Positions 1 through 8,230 of a stretch of DNA of 64,000 nt are shown here, one piece after another (the stretch's first letter is position 1; the number at the start of each line of letters is the position of its first letter). Position numbers and translations under genes: made by a program. The notes beneath the pieces are model-generated. The model was not told where the DNA came from. It searched no databases and saw only the letters and a program-made list of their open reading frames with translations. The stretch is from Micrococcaceae bacterium Sec5.1 (GTDB lineage: Bacteria > Actinomycetota > Actinomycetes > Actinomycetales > Micrococcaceae). The stretch lies in assembly GCA_039636795.1 (NCBI GenBank), contig CP143430.1, forward strand, positions 1,178,001-1,242,000, written 5' to 3'.

Positions 1-189
1 CATACCGCCGGAAGCCAGGCCGCCCAGGGATGAGTACCGTTCCAGGAGGGTGACTTTGGCTCCTGAGCGGGCAGCGGTAACCGCCGCGGCGACGCCTGCG
101 GGACCACCGCCAACTACCAGGACGTCGGATCGTGAGATGACAGGGGCGGTGAGGTCCGCCGTCGTAGTGCTGAGTTCAAGCGAGTTCAT
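1..189 (-). CDS. FAD-dependent oxidoreductase, N-terminal part (cut by window edge)
   Basis: The minus-strand frame opens with ATG at 189, preceded by an AAGGA-type ribosome site, and runs off the window after 63 residues. About 20 residues in, it carries the dinucleotide-binding fold: VLVVGGGPAGVAAAVTAARSG followed by an acidic residue after the second strand (LLERYSSLGG). That is the Rossmann glycine motif of FAD-dependent oxidoreductases, so the cofactor is probably FAD. The substrate cannot be read from this fragment. It lies 9 bases downstream of the MFS transporter gene on the same strand, so the two are probably co-transcribed and the enzyme may act on the imported compound. Confidence 0.8.
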   Translation of the reverse strand, partial: MNSLELSTTTADLTAPVISRSDVLVVGGGPAGVAAAVTAARSGAKVTLLERYSSLGGLASGGM

Positions 190-198
190 GGTGAGTCC

Positions 199-1530
199 TT
201 ACTTTCCGACGAAGATGCCGTTGGAGCGGCGCGCGGCGAGGTAGAAAACGATGCTGAGGATGGAGAGGACGGCCACGTAGACCGGGAAGATCCAAGTGAG
301 GTTCAGGGACTGGAACCAAACCAGAAGGTAGGAGGCGGTGCCACCGAAAAGTGCCACTCCGATGCCGTAGCCCAGGGCGACGCCGGTGCCGCGGATGTTC
401 TTGGGCATCAGTGAGGAGCTGACCACGTTGTAGAGGGTCATGTTCAGGACCAGGACGATCGAGCCGCCCAGGAGGACTGCTGCGAATCCGCCAATGCCCG
501 GCTGGACGTACATCAGCATGAGGAACACGGACGGGATGGCGAGGATGCGGGTCACCAGGAACCAGCGGGACATTGCTTTGCCGTCGGCCAGCTTGCCGAT
601 GATCCAACTGCCTACTACGAGGATGATGGCCAGGATGGTGGTGAGGGCGAAGACCGCGGTGGGATCTTCCTTGAAACCGCTGCGGGCTGCGGTGGGAAGG
701 CCAACGTTCCAGGCGTAGTTGTAGGCCTGTGCTGCACCCACCACGAAGATGATGGCAAGGACGGAGAGCCAGTGCTTACGGACTCCGGACCACACGGCAC
801 GCGGCGTGTTCGTGGCCATTTCCTCGGCCTTGAGGGTTTCCGGTAGGGAGCGGCGGAGGTAGAGAACCACAAAACCGAAAGCAGCGCCGATAATGAACGG
901 TACGCGCCAGCCCCAGTCGGCCATGGCTGCGCCGCCGAGGACAAGACTGCAGAGGAAACTCACCAGCGAGGCCAGCAGGATGCCGATGTTCACGTAGAAG
1001 GACATAATGCCGGCCACGTAGCCTTCGCGGCCTTCCGGGGCGAGCTCAACGGCGTGGGAGGTGGAGAGTGGGGCTTCGATTCCTGTGGAGATACCCTGCA
1101 GAACGCGGCACACCAGAAGGATGATGCCGGCCCAGGCGCCAATGGTGGCGTAGTTGGGCGTGATGGCAATGATCAGCGTGGTGCCGGCCATGAGCATGAT
1201 GGACAAGAGCATGACCCGACGTCGGCCGATTCGGTCTGCGAGCGTCCCGAGCAGTATGCCGCCCAAGGGCCGGAAGGCGAACCCGACGGCGAACACGGCC
1301 AGTGCGTTCAGTGTGGCGGAGAGTGGCTCTGTGTTGGGGAAGAAGTTCGGTCCAATGAAGGCTGACAGCAGGCCGAAGACCATCCAGTCGTACCATTCAA
1401 GGGCGTTGCCGAGGCCCAGGCCCAACAGGCCTTTGCGGACCTGGGGAGTGAACTTTGGGTTCTTTGTGGGGGAGGAGTGGCTGGTGCTTGGTGACGGGAC
1501 GGCGTTGTCTGTCGTTTGGGTGTTGAGCAT
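199..1530 (-). CDS. MFS transporter, metabolite:H+ symporter (MHS) type
   Basis: This is a 443-residue, 12-segment secondary transporter of the inner membrane. The first transmembrane helix has the MHS signature GNALEWYDW, and the loop between helices 2 and 3 has DRIGRRR, the MFS motif. Family members import organic acids, betaines or aromatic acids with protons; the substrate here is unknown. The frame extends upstream to 1638, but ATG 1530 is chosen because AAGGACA precedes it and the N-terminus then is an ordinary polar tail (MLNTQTTDN). The gene lies between the XRE-cupin regulator gene and an FAD oxidoreductase gene, all on the minus strand, which suggests a small uptake-and-oxidation unit controlled by that regulator. 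Confidence 0.88.
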   Translation of the reverse strand: MLNTQTTDNAVPSPSTSHSSPTKNPKFTPQVRKGLLGLGLGNALEWYDWMVFGLLSAFIGPNFFPNTEPLSATLNALAVFAVGFAFRPLGGILLGTLADRIGRRRVMLLSIMLMAGTTLIIAITPNYATIGAWAGIILLVCRVLQGISTGIEAPLSTSHAVELAPEGREGYVAGIMSFYVNIGILLASLVSFLCSLVLGGAAMADWGWRVPFIIGAAFGFVVLYLRRSLPETLKAEEMATNTPRAVWSGVRKHWLSVLAIIFVVGAAQAYNYAWNVGLPTAARSGFKEDPTAVFALTTILAIILVVGSWIIGKLADGKAMSRWFLVTRILAIPSVFLMLMYVQPGIGGFAAVLLGGSIVLVLNMTLYNVVSSSLMPKNIRGTGVALGYGIGVALFGGTASYLLVWFQSLNLTWIFPVYVAVLSILSIVFYLAARRSNGIFVGK

Positions 1531-1693
1531 GGAAGTGTCCTTACGCTGACGCCCCGGAGGGCGTGGGAGGGTATGACGCAGGAACGCCTGTTGGAAGAGG
1601 CGCGTTGTGCGAAAGTGGCAAGGATTGTCTGCGGCCACGGTTCGTGTCCGGACAGTTAAGGGAAAACGCTGGCGCCGTTGATGGGCGGCCGTG

Positions 1694-2293
1694 TTACCAC
1701 GCGTGTGGTGCGTTGACCCAGATGGCTACGCATACCTCTTCGTAGCTGTTTTTGTACCAGTGGGGGATCTCTGAGGAGTAGGTGATCGAGTCCCCCTCTT
1801 CAAGGCTGTAGCAGACGCCGTCCAGGTAGACGTCCTTACGGCCGGAGATGATGTAGCAGAACTCTTCACCGCTGTGGGTAAAAGGGGTTGCGCTGGTGTC
1901 GTGCCCTGGGGGCGTGCTGATCCACTGCGCTTCGATGCTTCCGTCGCGGTTGGGAGTCAGCAGTTCGTGTACGGCTTCGCCCACGGATTCGCGGGTGACG
2001 TTCTTCAGGTTGCGTCGCTCGGATCTGCGGACCACCGGTGAGGTGGACTGGTCCTGGCCTATGAAGAATCTCCCTACGGGGATGTCCAGACCGTGGGCCA
2101 ATTGGGCCAGCGTGGTGAAGGAAGGGTTGGCCATTCCGCGTTCGATTTGGCTGACGATCGCCTGGCTGAGGCCGGTGATGTCCGAGAGCTGGGCGAGGGT
2201 CATGCCCTTTGCCTTGCGCATGGTGCGCACCTTGTTCCCCACAGTTGCCAGCAGTTCGCTGGTGGCTGGCGGTGCAGGAGTCTCGGTAGTCAT
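1694..2293 (-). CDS. XRE-family transcriptional regulator with C-terminal cupin
   Basis: This 199-residue protein has an XRE helix-turn-helix at about residues 17-70 (KVRTMRKAKGMTLAQLSDITGLSQAIVSQIERG) and a cupin fold at about 120-195 (HSGEEFCYIISGRKDVYLDGVCYSLEEGDSITYSSEIPHWYKN). This is the usual design of small-molecule-sensing regulators in which the cupin binds the effector. ATG 2293 follows a GAAGGA site. It is probably the local controller of the transporter and oxidoreductase genes downstream on the same strand, with 163 bases between it and the transporter start. Two related 17-base motifs and a 14-base palindrome upstream of the start are candidate autoregulatory sites. Confidence 0.9.
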   Translation of the reverse strand: MTTETPAPPATSELLATVGNKVRTMRKAKGMTLAQLSDITGLSQAIVSQIERGMANPSFTTLAQLAHGLDIPVGRFFIGQDQSTSPVVRRSERRNLKNVTRESVGEAVHELLTPNRDGSIEAQWISTPPGHDTSATPFTHSGEEFCYIISGRKDVYLDGVCYSLEEGDSITYSSEIPHWYKNSYEEVCVAIWVNAPHAW

Positions 2294-2310
2294 TGCCGCA
2301 TCCTTCGTTG

Positions 2311-2324
2311 GTGAGCTAACTCAC
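2311..2324. promoter_or_regulatory. Palindrome upstream of the XRE regulator, candidate operator
   Basis: GTGAGCTAACTCAC is an inverted repeat (GTGAG, four-base spacer, CTCAC) ending 18 bases before the regulator's ATG. A site here would block transcription of the regulator gene. That it is an operator is inferred from position and symmetry. Confidence 0.35.
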
Positions 2325-2333
2325 ACAACTATA

Positions 2334-2390
2334 GTGAAGATTTTTAGCGAGTCAATGGTTTTCTTTATTTTCGTGAAGATCTTTACGAAA
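2334..2390. promoter_or_regulatory. Two-copy GTGAAGATYTTTA motif, candidate XRE operators
   Basis: GTGAAGATTTTTAGCGA (2334-2350) and GTGAAGATCTTTACGAA (2373-2389) are close copies whose centres lie 39 bases apart. The second copy sits in a near-perfect 22-base palindrome (2369-2390). Paired copies upstream of a self-regulating XRE gene suggest cooperative repressor sites. The right-hand site overlaps the last codons of the HPt-like gene. Confidence 0.45.
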
Positions 2391-2763
2391 GCGAGGGTTG
2401 GAGTTCGCAGATCGTTCCGAAAACGAAGGCCTCAATCAGCTCCACTTGCGGCCTCAGTTCCTGAAGATGCCCGGCGTTGGGGAGGAGCCTGATGCTGATC
2501 TCCAGTTCCGTGGCCAAGCGGCGCATGCAGATGGCGCCCACCATGTGGCTTGATGTCTTCAGGCTCAGCACGGCGTCCATGGCATCTTCCATGTCCAGGT
2601 TGTTCAGTGCGTGATGCAGGCGGTCAACCCGCCACGGCAGGAGATCTATGTAGTTGCGGACGAACCTGCTGACGATGGATCGGTCTCCGCCAAGTTCCGC
2701 CTGGAGTCCGATGAGGACGGTGGGATCAACCAGTGAGTCTGTGCACTCGTCATACTCAGACAC
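2383..2763 (-). CDS. HPt-domain-like protein lacking the phospho-acceptor histidine
   Basis: The 126-residue product is predicted all-helical and matches the histidine phosphotransfer fold. It has a VLSLKTSSHMVGA segment where HPt domains have AHxLKGxxxxxGA. The lysine, the small residues and the glycine align, but the position of the phosphorylated histidine is Leu66, so classical phosphotransfer is unlikely. The start is taken as GTG 2763 because GGGAGGGG lies just upstream; the frame itself extends back to a GTG at 2796. No histidine kinase or receiver gene is adjacent. It may be a pseudo-HPt adaptor. The fold assignment comes from a short motif, so confidence in function is modest. Confidence 0.65.
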   Translation of the reverse strand: MSEYDECTDSLVDPTVLIGLQAELGGDRSIVSRFVRNYIDLLPWRVDRLHHALNNLDMEDAMDAVLSLKTSSHMVGAICMRRLATELEISIRLLPNAGHLQELRPQVELIEAFVFGTICELQPSLS

Positions 2764-2955
2764 CAAACCCCTCCCGCCTCCGAACAATAGATTCACGATT
2801 CAACAGTAGGCTCCGGGGAACTCTGGGGGCGTCGGAAAAGCAAAGCTTGATCCAATCTTGAGCGGACTCAGAGGGAGTCTTGATCGAAGCCCCCGAAAGT
2901 AAGTAAAGGAAATGGAGTAATCGCTGAATCGGGGGATCAAGGCGTGGGTAAAGGA

Positions 2956-3156
2956 ATGGAAATCAGCATGAACGGTGGCGTTCGACCCTCGCTGGGTCTC
3001 ATGGTCATCATCGTGTTGTGCCTGACGGTCCTGCTCGGTATTGGTGGAACGTCAGCGTATGCGTTGTGGGAGCAGGGCTCCCACGCCGGCAATGATCACT
3101 CAGACTCCGCTGGGACTTCTGGGACTGCCGGGAGTGTCGGCTCCAAGGCCCCGTAG
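2956..3156 (+). CDS. Small protein with signal-peptide-like segment, hypothetical
   Basis: A short frame encodes about 65 residues with a hydrophobic stretch LGLMVIIVLCLTVLLGIGG, then TSAYALWEQGS and a Gly/Ser/Thr-rich tail. The GGTxAYALW end of the hydrophobic segment resembles the 'alternate-type' (SipW-like) signal peptides of actinobacteria, but nothing recognisable follows, so it could be a tiny secreted or anchored peptide or a decayed gene. Starts at GTG 2944, ATG 2956 or ATG 2968 are all possible and none has a convincing ribosome site. Its last 61 bases overlap the convergent vsr gene, which lowers confidence. Confidence 0.35.
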   Translation: MEISMNGGVRPSLGLMVIIVLCLTVLLGIGGTSAYALWEQGSHAGNDHSDSAGTSGTAGSVGSKAP

Positions 3157-3605
3157 GGCGGACTGCCCTCCACATACCCCTCCAAGAACGCTGTCAGCCG
3201 TTCTTCCAGGACTGAGCTGTCCCGCAGCTCGCACTCCCACACCGTCAGCACCTCCCAACCGGCAGAGCGCAGCTGTTTCCTCTGAGCGAGGTCGCGTTCA
3301 CGGGTGCGCATGCGTTTGGTCTCCCAGAACTCCGCATTGGCCGTGGGGGAGTTCAGGCCAACCTTGCAATCATGGAAGTGCCAGAAGCAGCCGTTGACGA
3401 AAATGACCTTGCGACGGCTCGAGAACACCAAATCAGGCCGGCCCGGCAGCTTGGTCGCACCAGCTTGCCCGTGCAGCCGGTAGCGGTACCCCTTGGCATG
3501 CAGGAGTTTCCGGACCAGTAACTCGGGCTTGGTGTTTTTGCCCCTGATCCTGGACATGTTTCGGCTACGCTGCTCCGGTGTCAGCAAGTCCCGGCTCTCG
3601 CCCAT
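3096..3605 (-). CDS. vsr: Very short patch repair endonuclease (Vsr)
   Basis: Vsr nicks DNA 5' of T in T:G mismatches created by deamination of 5-methylcytosine. The 169-residue product matches the family throughout: LTPEQRSRNMSRIRGKNTKPELLVRKLLHAKGYRYRLH, the catalytic-region PGRPDLVF, the zinc-site segment VNGCFWHFHDC, and the C-terminal WEVLTVWECELRD. ATG 3605 is preferred; a GTG at 3623 would add six residues. It starts 27 bases after the P450 gene of the biotin operon on the same strand. No cytosine methyltransferase or restriction gene lies in this window, so this is a stand-alone vsr. The last codons overlap a small convergent frame. Confidence 0.92.
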   Translation of the reverse strand: MGESRDLLTPEQRSRNMSRIRGKNTKPELLVRKLLHAKGYRYRLHGQAGATKLPGRPDLVFSSRRKVIFVNGCFWHFHDCKVGLNSPTANAEFWETKRMRTRERDLAQRKQLRSAGWEVLTVWECELRDSSVLEERLTAFLEGYVEGSPPYGALEPTLPAVPEVPAESE

Positions 3606-3632
3606 AAAGTCCAGCCTACCCACCCAAACTTG

Positions 3633-4775
3633 CTAGTGGAGTGCGACGCTGACCGTCCGGGGAGCTTGGAAGGAGAGCAGCCGCAGCCATTCCGGGTTGG
3701 GGTCCAGGAGCCGGACCCCCTTGAGTGCCGCGGTAGTCTCCTGGACCACGACGGCGGCCTCCAGTTCGGCGAGCTTGGCACCAAGGCAGCGATGTATTCC
3801 TGAGCCGAAGGCCAGACCGTAAGGTGTGGGTCCCTGATGCTCAGTACCTTCCCCGGCAGGTTCCCCAGCGCCTTCCCCGGCTGCCCACGGAAAGCCGTGG
3901 TTCCCCGTCAGCTCCACCAGGATTTCTTCCCCCGCAAGGATGTGCTCACCGTTGAGCTCGGTATCGCGGGCGGCCACCCGGCGCCACGTAGGCACTGAAG
4001 ATTCAGTGGCCAACACATGCCGAACAATGTCCCGGGCTTTGGCGCTGGAGGATGCCTCGTCCCAGGAAATTCCCCGGGAGCCCTCGGCAAGACGGAAGAG
4101 CGTGGTGCTGATGAGCTGCGTGGTGGTCTCCTGGCCGGCGATGAGCAGGAAGTAGCCCAAGGAACAGATCTCCGGGGTGCTGAGCCCGTGGTCTGCGAGT
4201 GCCCTGAACAGGTTTGGTTCCGGGGCGGCTACGGCTTCAAGCACCAGCTCCCGCAGCCACGCGTAGAAGTCCGCTGCAGTGTGGGCCAGCTCGAGCTGCC
4301 GTGCGGGATCCGGCCATCCCCAGAACAGTTCAAGGGAGTCCAGGCTCCACGCCTTCAATTGGGGGAGGTCGCGGACGGGAAGGCCGAGCATCTCCAGCAT
4401 GATGACTGCCGGCGGATACGCGGCCACTGCCTGCACCAAATCAACGCTTCCTGCCGAGCTGAGGAGCTGGGCTGCGCCCGCGGCTGACTCCCGGGAGAGC
4501 TGCCTGATGCGCGGTTCCATGGCCGCAACTTTGGCGGGAGTGAAGAAGCCCGCCACTACCTTGCGGATAGCAGCATGTGAGGGGGAGTGGTTGCTGGCCA
4601 GAACAGGTGGAAGGGCGAAGCGTGCCTTCTGCAGGACGCGGAGGGCCTGACCGGTCAGGGGCGTCACGGCCAGGAGCGCGTTGGCTGGGCTGAAGTCGTC
4701 AGGCCTGTGGAGGACCTCGCGGACGGTATCAGGATCGCGCAACACCTTGTAGGGGCAGGTGGTGATGGTGCTCAT
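3633..4775 (-). CDS. Cytochrome P450 encoded in the biotin operon (BioI-like role possible)
   Basis: The 380-residue soluble P450 has the heme-cysteine loop FGSGIHRCLG near its C-terminus, an I-helix AGQETT and the C-helix segment HSPSHAAIRKVVAGFFTPAKV. The K-helix ExxR motif, almost invariant in P450s, reads HVLA (within DIVRHVLATESSVPTWRRVA), and the usual NRDP segment is replaced by a Gly/Glu-rich insert. Its ATG overlaps the bioD stop (ATGA). In Bacillus, P450 BioI cleaves fatty acyl-ACP to make the pimeloyl precursor; no bioC, bioH or bioW is seen here, so a similar role is a reasonable inference. It is not proven by sequence, and the missing ExxR could also mean altered chemistry. Confidence 0.9.
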   Translation of the reverse strand: MSTITTCPYKVLRDPDTVREVLHRPDDFSPANALLAVTPLTGQALRVLQKARFALPPVLASNHSPSHAAIRKVVAGFFTPAKVAAMEPRIRQLSRESAAGAAQLLSSAGSVDLVQAVAAYPPAVIMLEMLGLPVRDLPQLKAWSLDSLELFWGWPDPARQLELAHTAADFYAWLRELVLEAVAAPEPNLFRALADHGLSTPEICSLGYFLLIAGQETTTQLISTTLFRLAEGSRGISWDEASSSAKARDIVRHVLATESSVPTWRRVAARDTELNGEHILAGEEILVELTGNHGFPWAAGEGAGEPAGEGTEHQGPTPYGLAFGSGIHRCLGAKLAELEAAVVVQETTAALKGVRLLDPNPEWLRLLSFQAPRTVSVALH

Positions 4776-5455
4776 GCCGGAACCCCTTGAAGCCAGGAGG
4801 CCGCCTGTTCTCGGAACACTTTGGGCTCCATTCCGGCGGCTTCGTGCCGGATGGCGCCCAGCAGGGGGACAGGCCAGTCGGAGATCGTGGCACGGTTGCT
4901 TCGTTCCACCGCACCGGGGACCGCGGGCCAGCTGCCAAGCACAACACCGACCACTGGCAGGCCCCTCCGATCGAGGGCTTCCAGCGTCAGCGCAGTATGG
5001 TTCAAAGTGCCCAACGACGGCCGCGCCACCACGGCGAAGCCAGCCGAATCGCCCAGGAGGGTTCCGAGGTCAGCCAGCGTCCCGCCGTCGTGGTCCAACT
5101 CAACCAGCACACCACCGGCGCCTTCTACAAGGACGTGGTCATGGGTGTTGGCCAGGGCGCGAATTCGCTGGGCATGCGAAGCAAGATGCGGCAGCACCAC
5201 TTCGTCACAGGCAGCAGCGGGGACGGGGGCCAGCGGCTGTTCCAGCACGATGCCGGCCTCGGCGGTGAGCGGGCCGGCGAGCCGCACTACTTCCGCGCAG
5301 TCCGAATCGCCGTCGACGTTGCCGCTTTGGCACGGCTTGTAGACCGCCACCGAGCAGCCGCGTTGCTTAAGGGCTGTGGCGAGTGCCGCCGTCGTGATGG
5401 TCTTCCCGACGCCGGTATCGGTACCGGTCACCAGGATGATGCGGGGAAGTTTCAT
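4772..5455 (-). CDS. bioD: Dethiobiotin synthetase
   Basis: BioD closes the ureido ring of dethiobiotin from 7,8-diaminopelargonate, CO2 and ATP. The 227-residue sequence begins MKLPRIILVTGTDTGVGKTITTAAL, the modified P-loop (TGTDTGVGKT) of the family, followed by YKPCQSG and VLVEGAGGVLV, both characteristic BioD segments. Length is normal. The start ATG overlaps the bioF stop and its own stop overlaps the P450 start (both ATGA), so translation is probably coupled along the operon. The enzyme is cytoplasmic. Confidence 0.97.
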   Translation of the reverse strand: MKLPRIILVTGTDTGVGKTITTAALATALKQRGCSVAVYKPCQSGNVDGDSDCAEVVRLAGPLTAEAGIVLEQPLAPVPAAACDEVVLPHLASHAQRIRALANTHDHVLVEGAGGVLVELDHDGGTLADLGTLLGDSAGFAVVARPSLGTLNHTALTLEALDRRGLPVVGVVLGSWPAVPGAVERSNRATISDWPVPLLGAIRHEAAGMEPKVFREQAASWLQGVPA

Positions 5456-6663
5456 GAGGTTCGCTCCAGGATGCCGCGCAGCACTGCGCAGGCGTGGTCG
5501 AGGTCGGTGGGGGTGAGGTTGGCCCGGGCTGTGAGTCGCAGGCGGGAGATGCCGTCGGGCACTGAGGGCGGCCGGAAACAGCCCACCTGGACGCCGGCAG
5601 CGTACGCGGCGCGGCTCGCAGCCAAGGCGGCTTCCGCTGAAGGCATGCGGACGGATTGAACTGCTCCGGCAGAACGCTCGACGGCGGCTGCGCGTCCCAG
5701 CGCGGGTTGCAATTGGGCTGCGAGAGCGGCTGCGTTGTGGTGAACCGCTGCGGCGCGCCAGGGTTCCTGCTGGATGATTCCGACGGCGGCCATGGCAGCG
5801 GCCGCTGAGGGCGGGGCCAGCGCGGTGTCGAAAATGAAGCTCCGCGAACGGTTCACCAAGTGCTCCCGCAGCAAGCCTGAACTAAGCACGGCCCCGCCCT
5901 GACTGCCCAAGGCTTTGGACAGGGTGGCGGTGCGGACTACGCCCGGATGGTCCGCCAGGCTGGTGCCAGCCACCGCGCCGCGCCCTTGAAAGGCTCCAAC
6001 GCCGGCAACTCCCAGGCTGTGGGCCTCGTCGATCAGCAGCACGGCGTCGTGCTCTTGGGCGAGGTTGAACACCTCTTGTAATGGAGCAGCGTCCCCGCCG
6101 ACGCTGTAGATGGACTCCACCACAACAAGGGCTCGCGGCTGTGTACGTCCCTCCAGGAGGCGGGCCGCGTCCGCAGCGTCATTGTGCTTGAATTCCCGCA
6201 CTTCGGAGCGGCTCAGCCTAAAACCGTCGATCAACGAGGCATGGCAGTGCTCGTCCGCCACAATCAACGTTCCGGGACCACCCAAAGCAGTGGTGACACC
6301 CAGATTGGCGAGGTAACCGGAGGAGAACACCAACGCAGCCTCCGCTCCTGTGAACAGGGCAAGGTGGTGCTCCAACTCAAGATGCAGCTCCGTGGTGCCG
6401 GTGACCAGCCGGGACGATGCAGCGCCAGTGCCCCAGCGCCTGATGGCATCCGTGGCAGCCTCCGCCAGTCGTGGATCCGTGGACAGGCCCAGGTAATCGT
6501 TGCTGGCGAGGTCGACCATCCGGCGCTGTCCGCCTTCTTTGCCCGGGGTGCCCCCTTTGCCCGCGGCGCCTTGCGGTCCGCGCACCATCGGCTTCCGGAC
6601 CAGCCCACGGCGCTCGCGGACCTCTGCCTGTTGCTCCAGCCAGGCGGTCATGGAGACACTCAT
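5452..6663 (-). CDS. bioF: 8-amino-7-oxononanoate synthase
   Basis: BioF is a PLP enzyme that condenses pimeloyl-ACP or pimeloyl-CoA with L-alanine. The 403-residue product has the alpha-oxoamine synthase features in order: VDLASNDYLGLSTDPRL, GTGAASSRLVTGTTELHLELE, SGYLANLGV, DEHCHASLIDG, DEAHSLGVAG and the PLP-lysine region TATLSKALGSQGGAVL. The open frame continues upstream to 6795, but ATG 6663 is chosen because it overlaps the bioA stop as ATGA, the pattern of every junction in this operon; ATG 6651 is an alternative. Confidence 0.95.
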   Translation of the reverse strand: MSVSMTAWLEQQAEVRERRGLVRKPMVRGPQGAAGKGGTPGKEGGQRRMVDLASNDYLGLSTDPRLAEAATDAIRRWGTGAASSRLVTGTTELHLELEHHLALFTGAEAALVFSSGYLANLGVTTALGGPGTLIVADEHCHASLIDGFRLSRSEVREFKHNDAADAARLLEGRTQPRALVVVESIYSVGGDAAPLQEVFNLAQEHDAVLLIDEAHSLGVAGVGAFQGRGAVAGTSLADHPGVVRTATLSKALGSQGGAVLSSGLLREHLVNRSRSFIFDTALAPPSAAAAMAAVGIIQQEPWRAAAVHHNAAALAAQLQPALGRAAAVERSAGAVQSVRMPSAEAALAASRAAYAAGVQVGCFRPPSVPDGISRLRLTARANLTPTDLDHACAVLRGILERTS

Positions 6664-7988
6664 CCTCTGGCCTCCAGCCTGTCTGCAGTGATGGAGACTG
6701 CGGCCACCATTCCAGCAGTGATGGTCCTGATCTGGGAGGTTGAGCTGATGTACGGCGGCATCGTATAGACGAGGTTGCGGAAGGGGCGGACCCACACCCC
6801 GTGCTCGATCGCCGCCCGGGTCACTGCAGCGACGTCCACCGCGTCCGCCAACTCAATGACGCCCACGGCGCCGATGGTGCGGACGTCCATCACGCCGTCG
6901 AGCGCCAACGCAGGGGCCAGACCCTCCGCGAGCCCTTGGCCGATGCGGTCAACGTCCGCCCGCCAATCCCCGTCCCGCAGCAGTCCGAGGCTCGCATTGG
7001 CCACGGCGCACGCGAGCGGGTTGCCCATGAACGTGGGGCCGTGGAGCAGCGCACCCGCACCACCGCCAGAGACCACGCGGGCAAGCTCAGCTGTGCACAA
7101 CGTTGCAGCCAGCGTCATGTACCCGCCCGTGAGGGCCTTGCCGACACACAGGATGTCCGGAACGACGCCGGCATGGTTCGCCGCGAACAATTCCCCGGTT
7201 CGACCAAAGCCCGTGGCGATCTCGTCCAGGATGAGCAACATCCCATGTTCGTCAGCCACCTCGCGCAGGATCCGCACGCACTCGGCCGGGTAGATGAACA
7301 TCCCGCCCGCTCCCTGCAGGACAGGTTCCACGATGATGGCCGCGAGCTCATCGGAATGCTCACGGGCCAGCACCTCAACAGACGATCGCCACTCACTGAT
7401 GTCTGTTGGCGTGGCGGTCGCCGCGGCTGGGGGACGCGGCGCGAACACGTTGCGCGCCAGCAAACCAGGGAACGCGGAATGCATACCGTCAAGGGGATCA
7501 CAAACGCCCATCGCCGCGAACGTGTCGCCGTGATAGCCACCGCGGACCGTCAGGAAGCGCTGCCGTTGTGGACGCCCCGAGGCCGTCTGGAACTGCACAG
7601 CCAGCTTCAGCGCCACCTCCACCGAAATAGAACCGGAATCAGCCAGGAACACGCGCTCCAACTGGCGGCCAGGCTCGCCCGGTGCCAAAGCCAACAGGTT
7701 CTCCGCCAGGTCCACGGCAGGCTGATGTGTCAGTCCACCAAACATCACATGGCTGAAGGACCCCAGCTGACGCTGAATCGCGGCGTCCAGCACAGGATGG
7801 CGGTACCCATGGATCACCGACCACCACGACGACATAGCATCCAGCACCTCATGCGTGCGGCCGTCCTCGTCCCGCAGCCGCAGCGCCACGCCGTCGGCCG
7901 CTTCAACTTCCCAGAGCGGCAGCGTCCCGGACGCCGGAGCATAAGGATGCCAGAGGCTCGCCCGGTCCCGCTCAATCAGCGAACTCAT
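6660..7988 (-). CDS. bioA: Adenosylmethionine-8-amino-7-oxononanoate aminotransferase
   Basis: BioA transfers the amino group of S-adenosylmethionine to 8-amino-7-oxononanoate. The 442-residue PLP aminotransferase (class III) begins [18 protein letters not shown]; the LWHPY motif and [16 protein letters not shown] are typical of BioA. Further on are [32 protein letters not shown] and the PLP-lysine segment [20 protein letters not shown] 7988 overlaps the bsaP stop (ATGA), which decides the start even though no separate ribosome site is visible; the frame itself runs back to 8075. Confidence 0.96.
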   Translation of the reverse strand: MSSLIERDRASLWHPYAPASGTLPLWEVEAADGVALRLRDEDGRTHEVLDAMSSWWSVIHGYRHPVLDAAIQRQLGSFSHVMFGGLTHQPAVDLAENLLALAPGEPGRQLERVFLADSGSISVEVALKLAVQFQTASGRPQRQRFLTVRGGYHGDTFAAMGVCDPLDGMHSAFPGLLARNVFAPRPPAAATATPTDISEWRSSVEVLAREHSDELAAIIVEPVLQGAGGMFIYPAECVRILREVADEHGMLLILDEIATGFGRTGELFAANHAGVVPDILCVGKALTGGYMTLAATLCTAELARVVSGGGAGALLHGPTFMGNPLACAVANASLGLLRDGDWRADVDRIGQGLAEGLAPALALDGVMDVRTIGAVGVIELADAVDVAAVTRAAIEHGVWVRPFRNLVYTMPPYISSTSQIRTITAGMVAAVSITADRLEARG

Positions 7989-8230
7989 CGGGACACGCGC
8001 CCATGACGTGAGCACTCCGCCGACCACCCCAGCGGCGTCACCTGAACCTTCATCCGGCGGCGGCACTGCGTGCAATAGCGGGGCGGCTCCATCGCCAACC
8101 GTTGATGGCAGCCCTGGTGCGGGTCCGACGTCGGGTGCTCGCCGTTGGTGCCTTTATCAGCGGTGCCTTGACTAACAGTCCCGCCGCAGTGCCCGCAGTA
8201 TTCCGCCGTCGTGGCGCCTACCGCGGTCAT
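7985..8230 (-). CDS. bsaP: Biotin synthase auxiliary protein BsaP
   Basis: This 81-residue protein has four Cys-rich clusters: CGHCGG near the N-terminus, [27 protein letters not shown], and the terminal [10 protein letters not shown]. The RYCxxCxRRM-VQVxPxGWxAxCSRHG block matches the actinobacterial biotin synthase auxiliary protein described in mycobacteria, where it is needed for biotin synthase activity and is thought to serve its iron-sulfur cluster. Position supports this: its ATG overlaps the bioB stop and its stop overlaps the bioA start. The family is small and easily missed. The identification rests on recognised motif order plus context. Confidence 0.85.
   Translation of the reverse strand: MTAVGATTAEYCGHCGGTVSQGTADKGTNGEHPTSDPHQGCHQRLAMEPPRYCTQCRRRMKVQVTPLGWSAECSRHGRVSR

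Noticed and set aside
1531..1693. GTGAAGAT-type XRE operator before the MFS transporter gene
   Set aside because: Searched the gap by eye; no copy of the motif found, so direct regulation of that gene by the same site is not supported.
6801..8006. 401-residue plus-strand frame
   Set aside because: Antisense to bioA; composition rich in His, Arg and Gln without domains.
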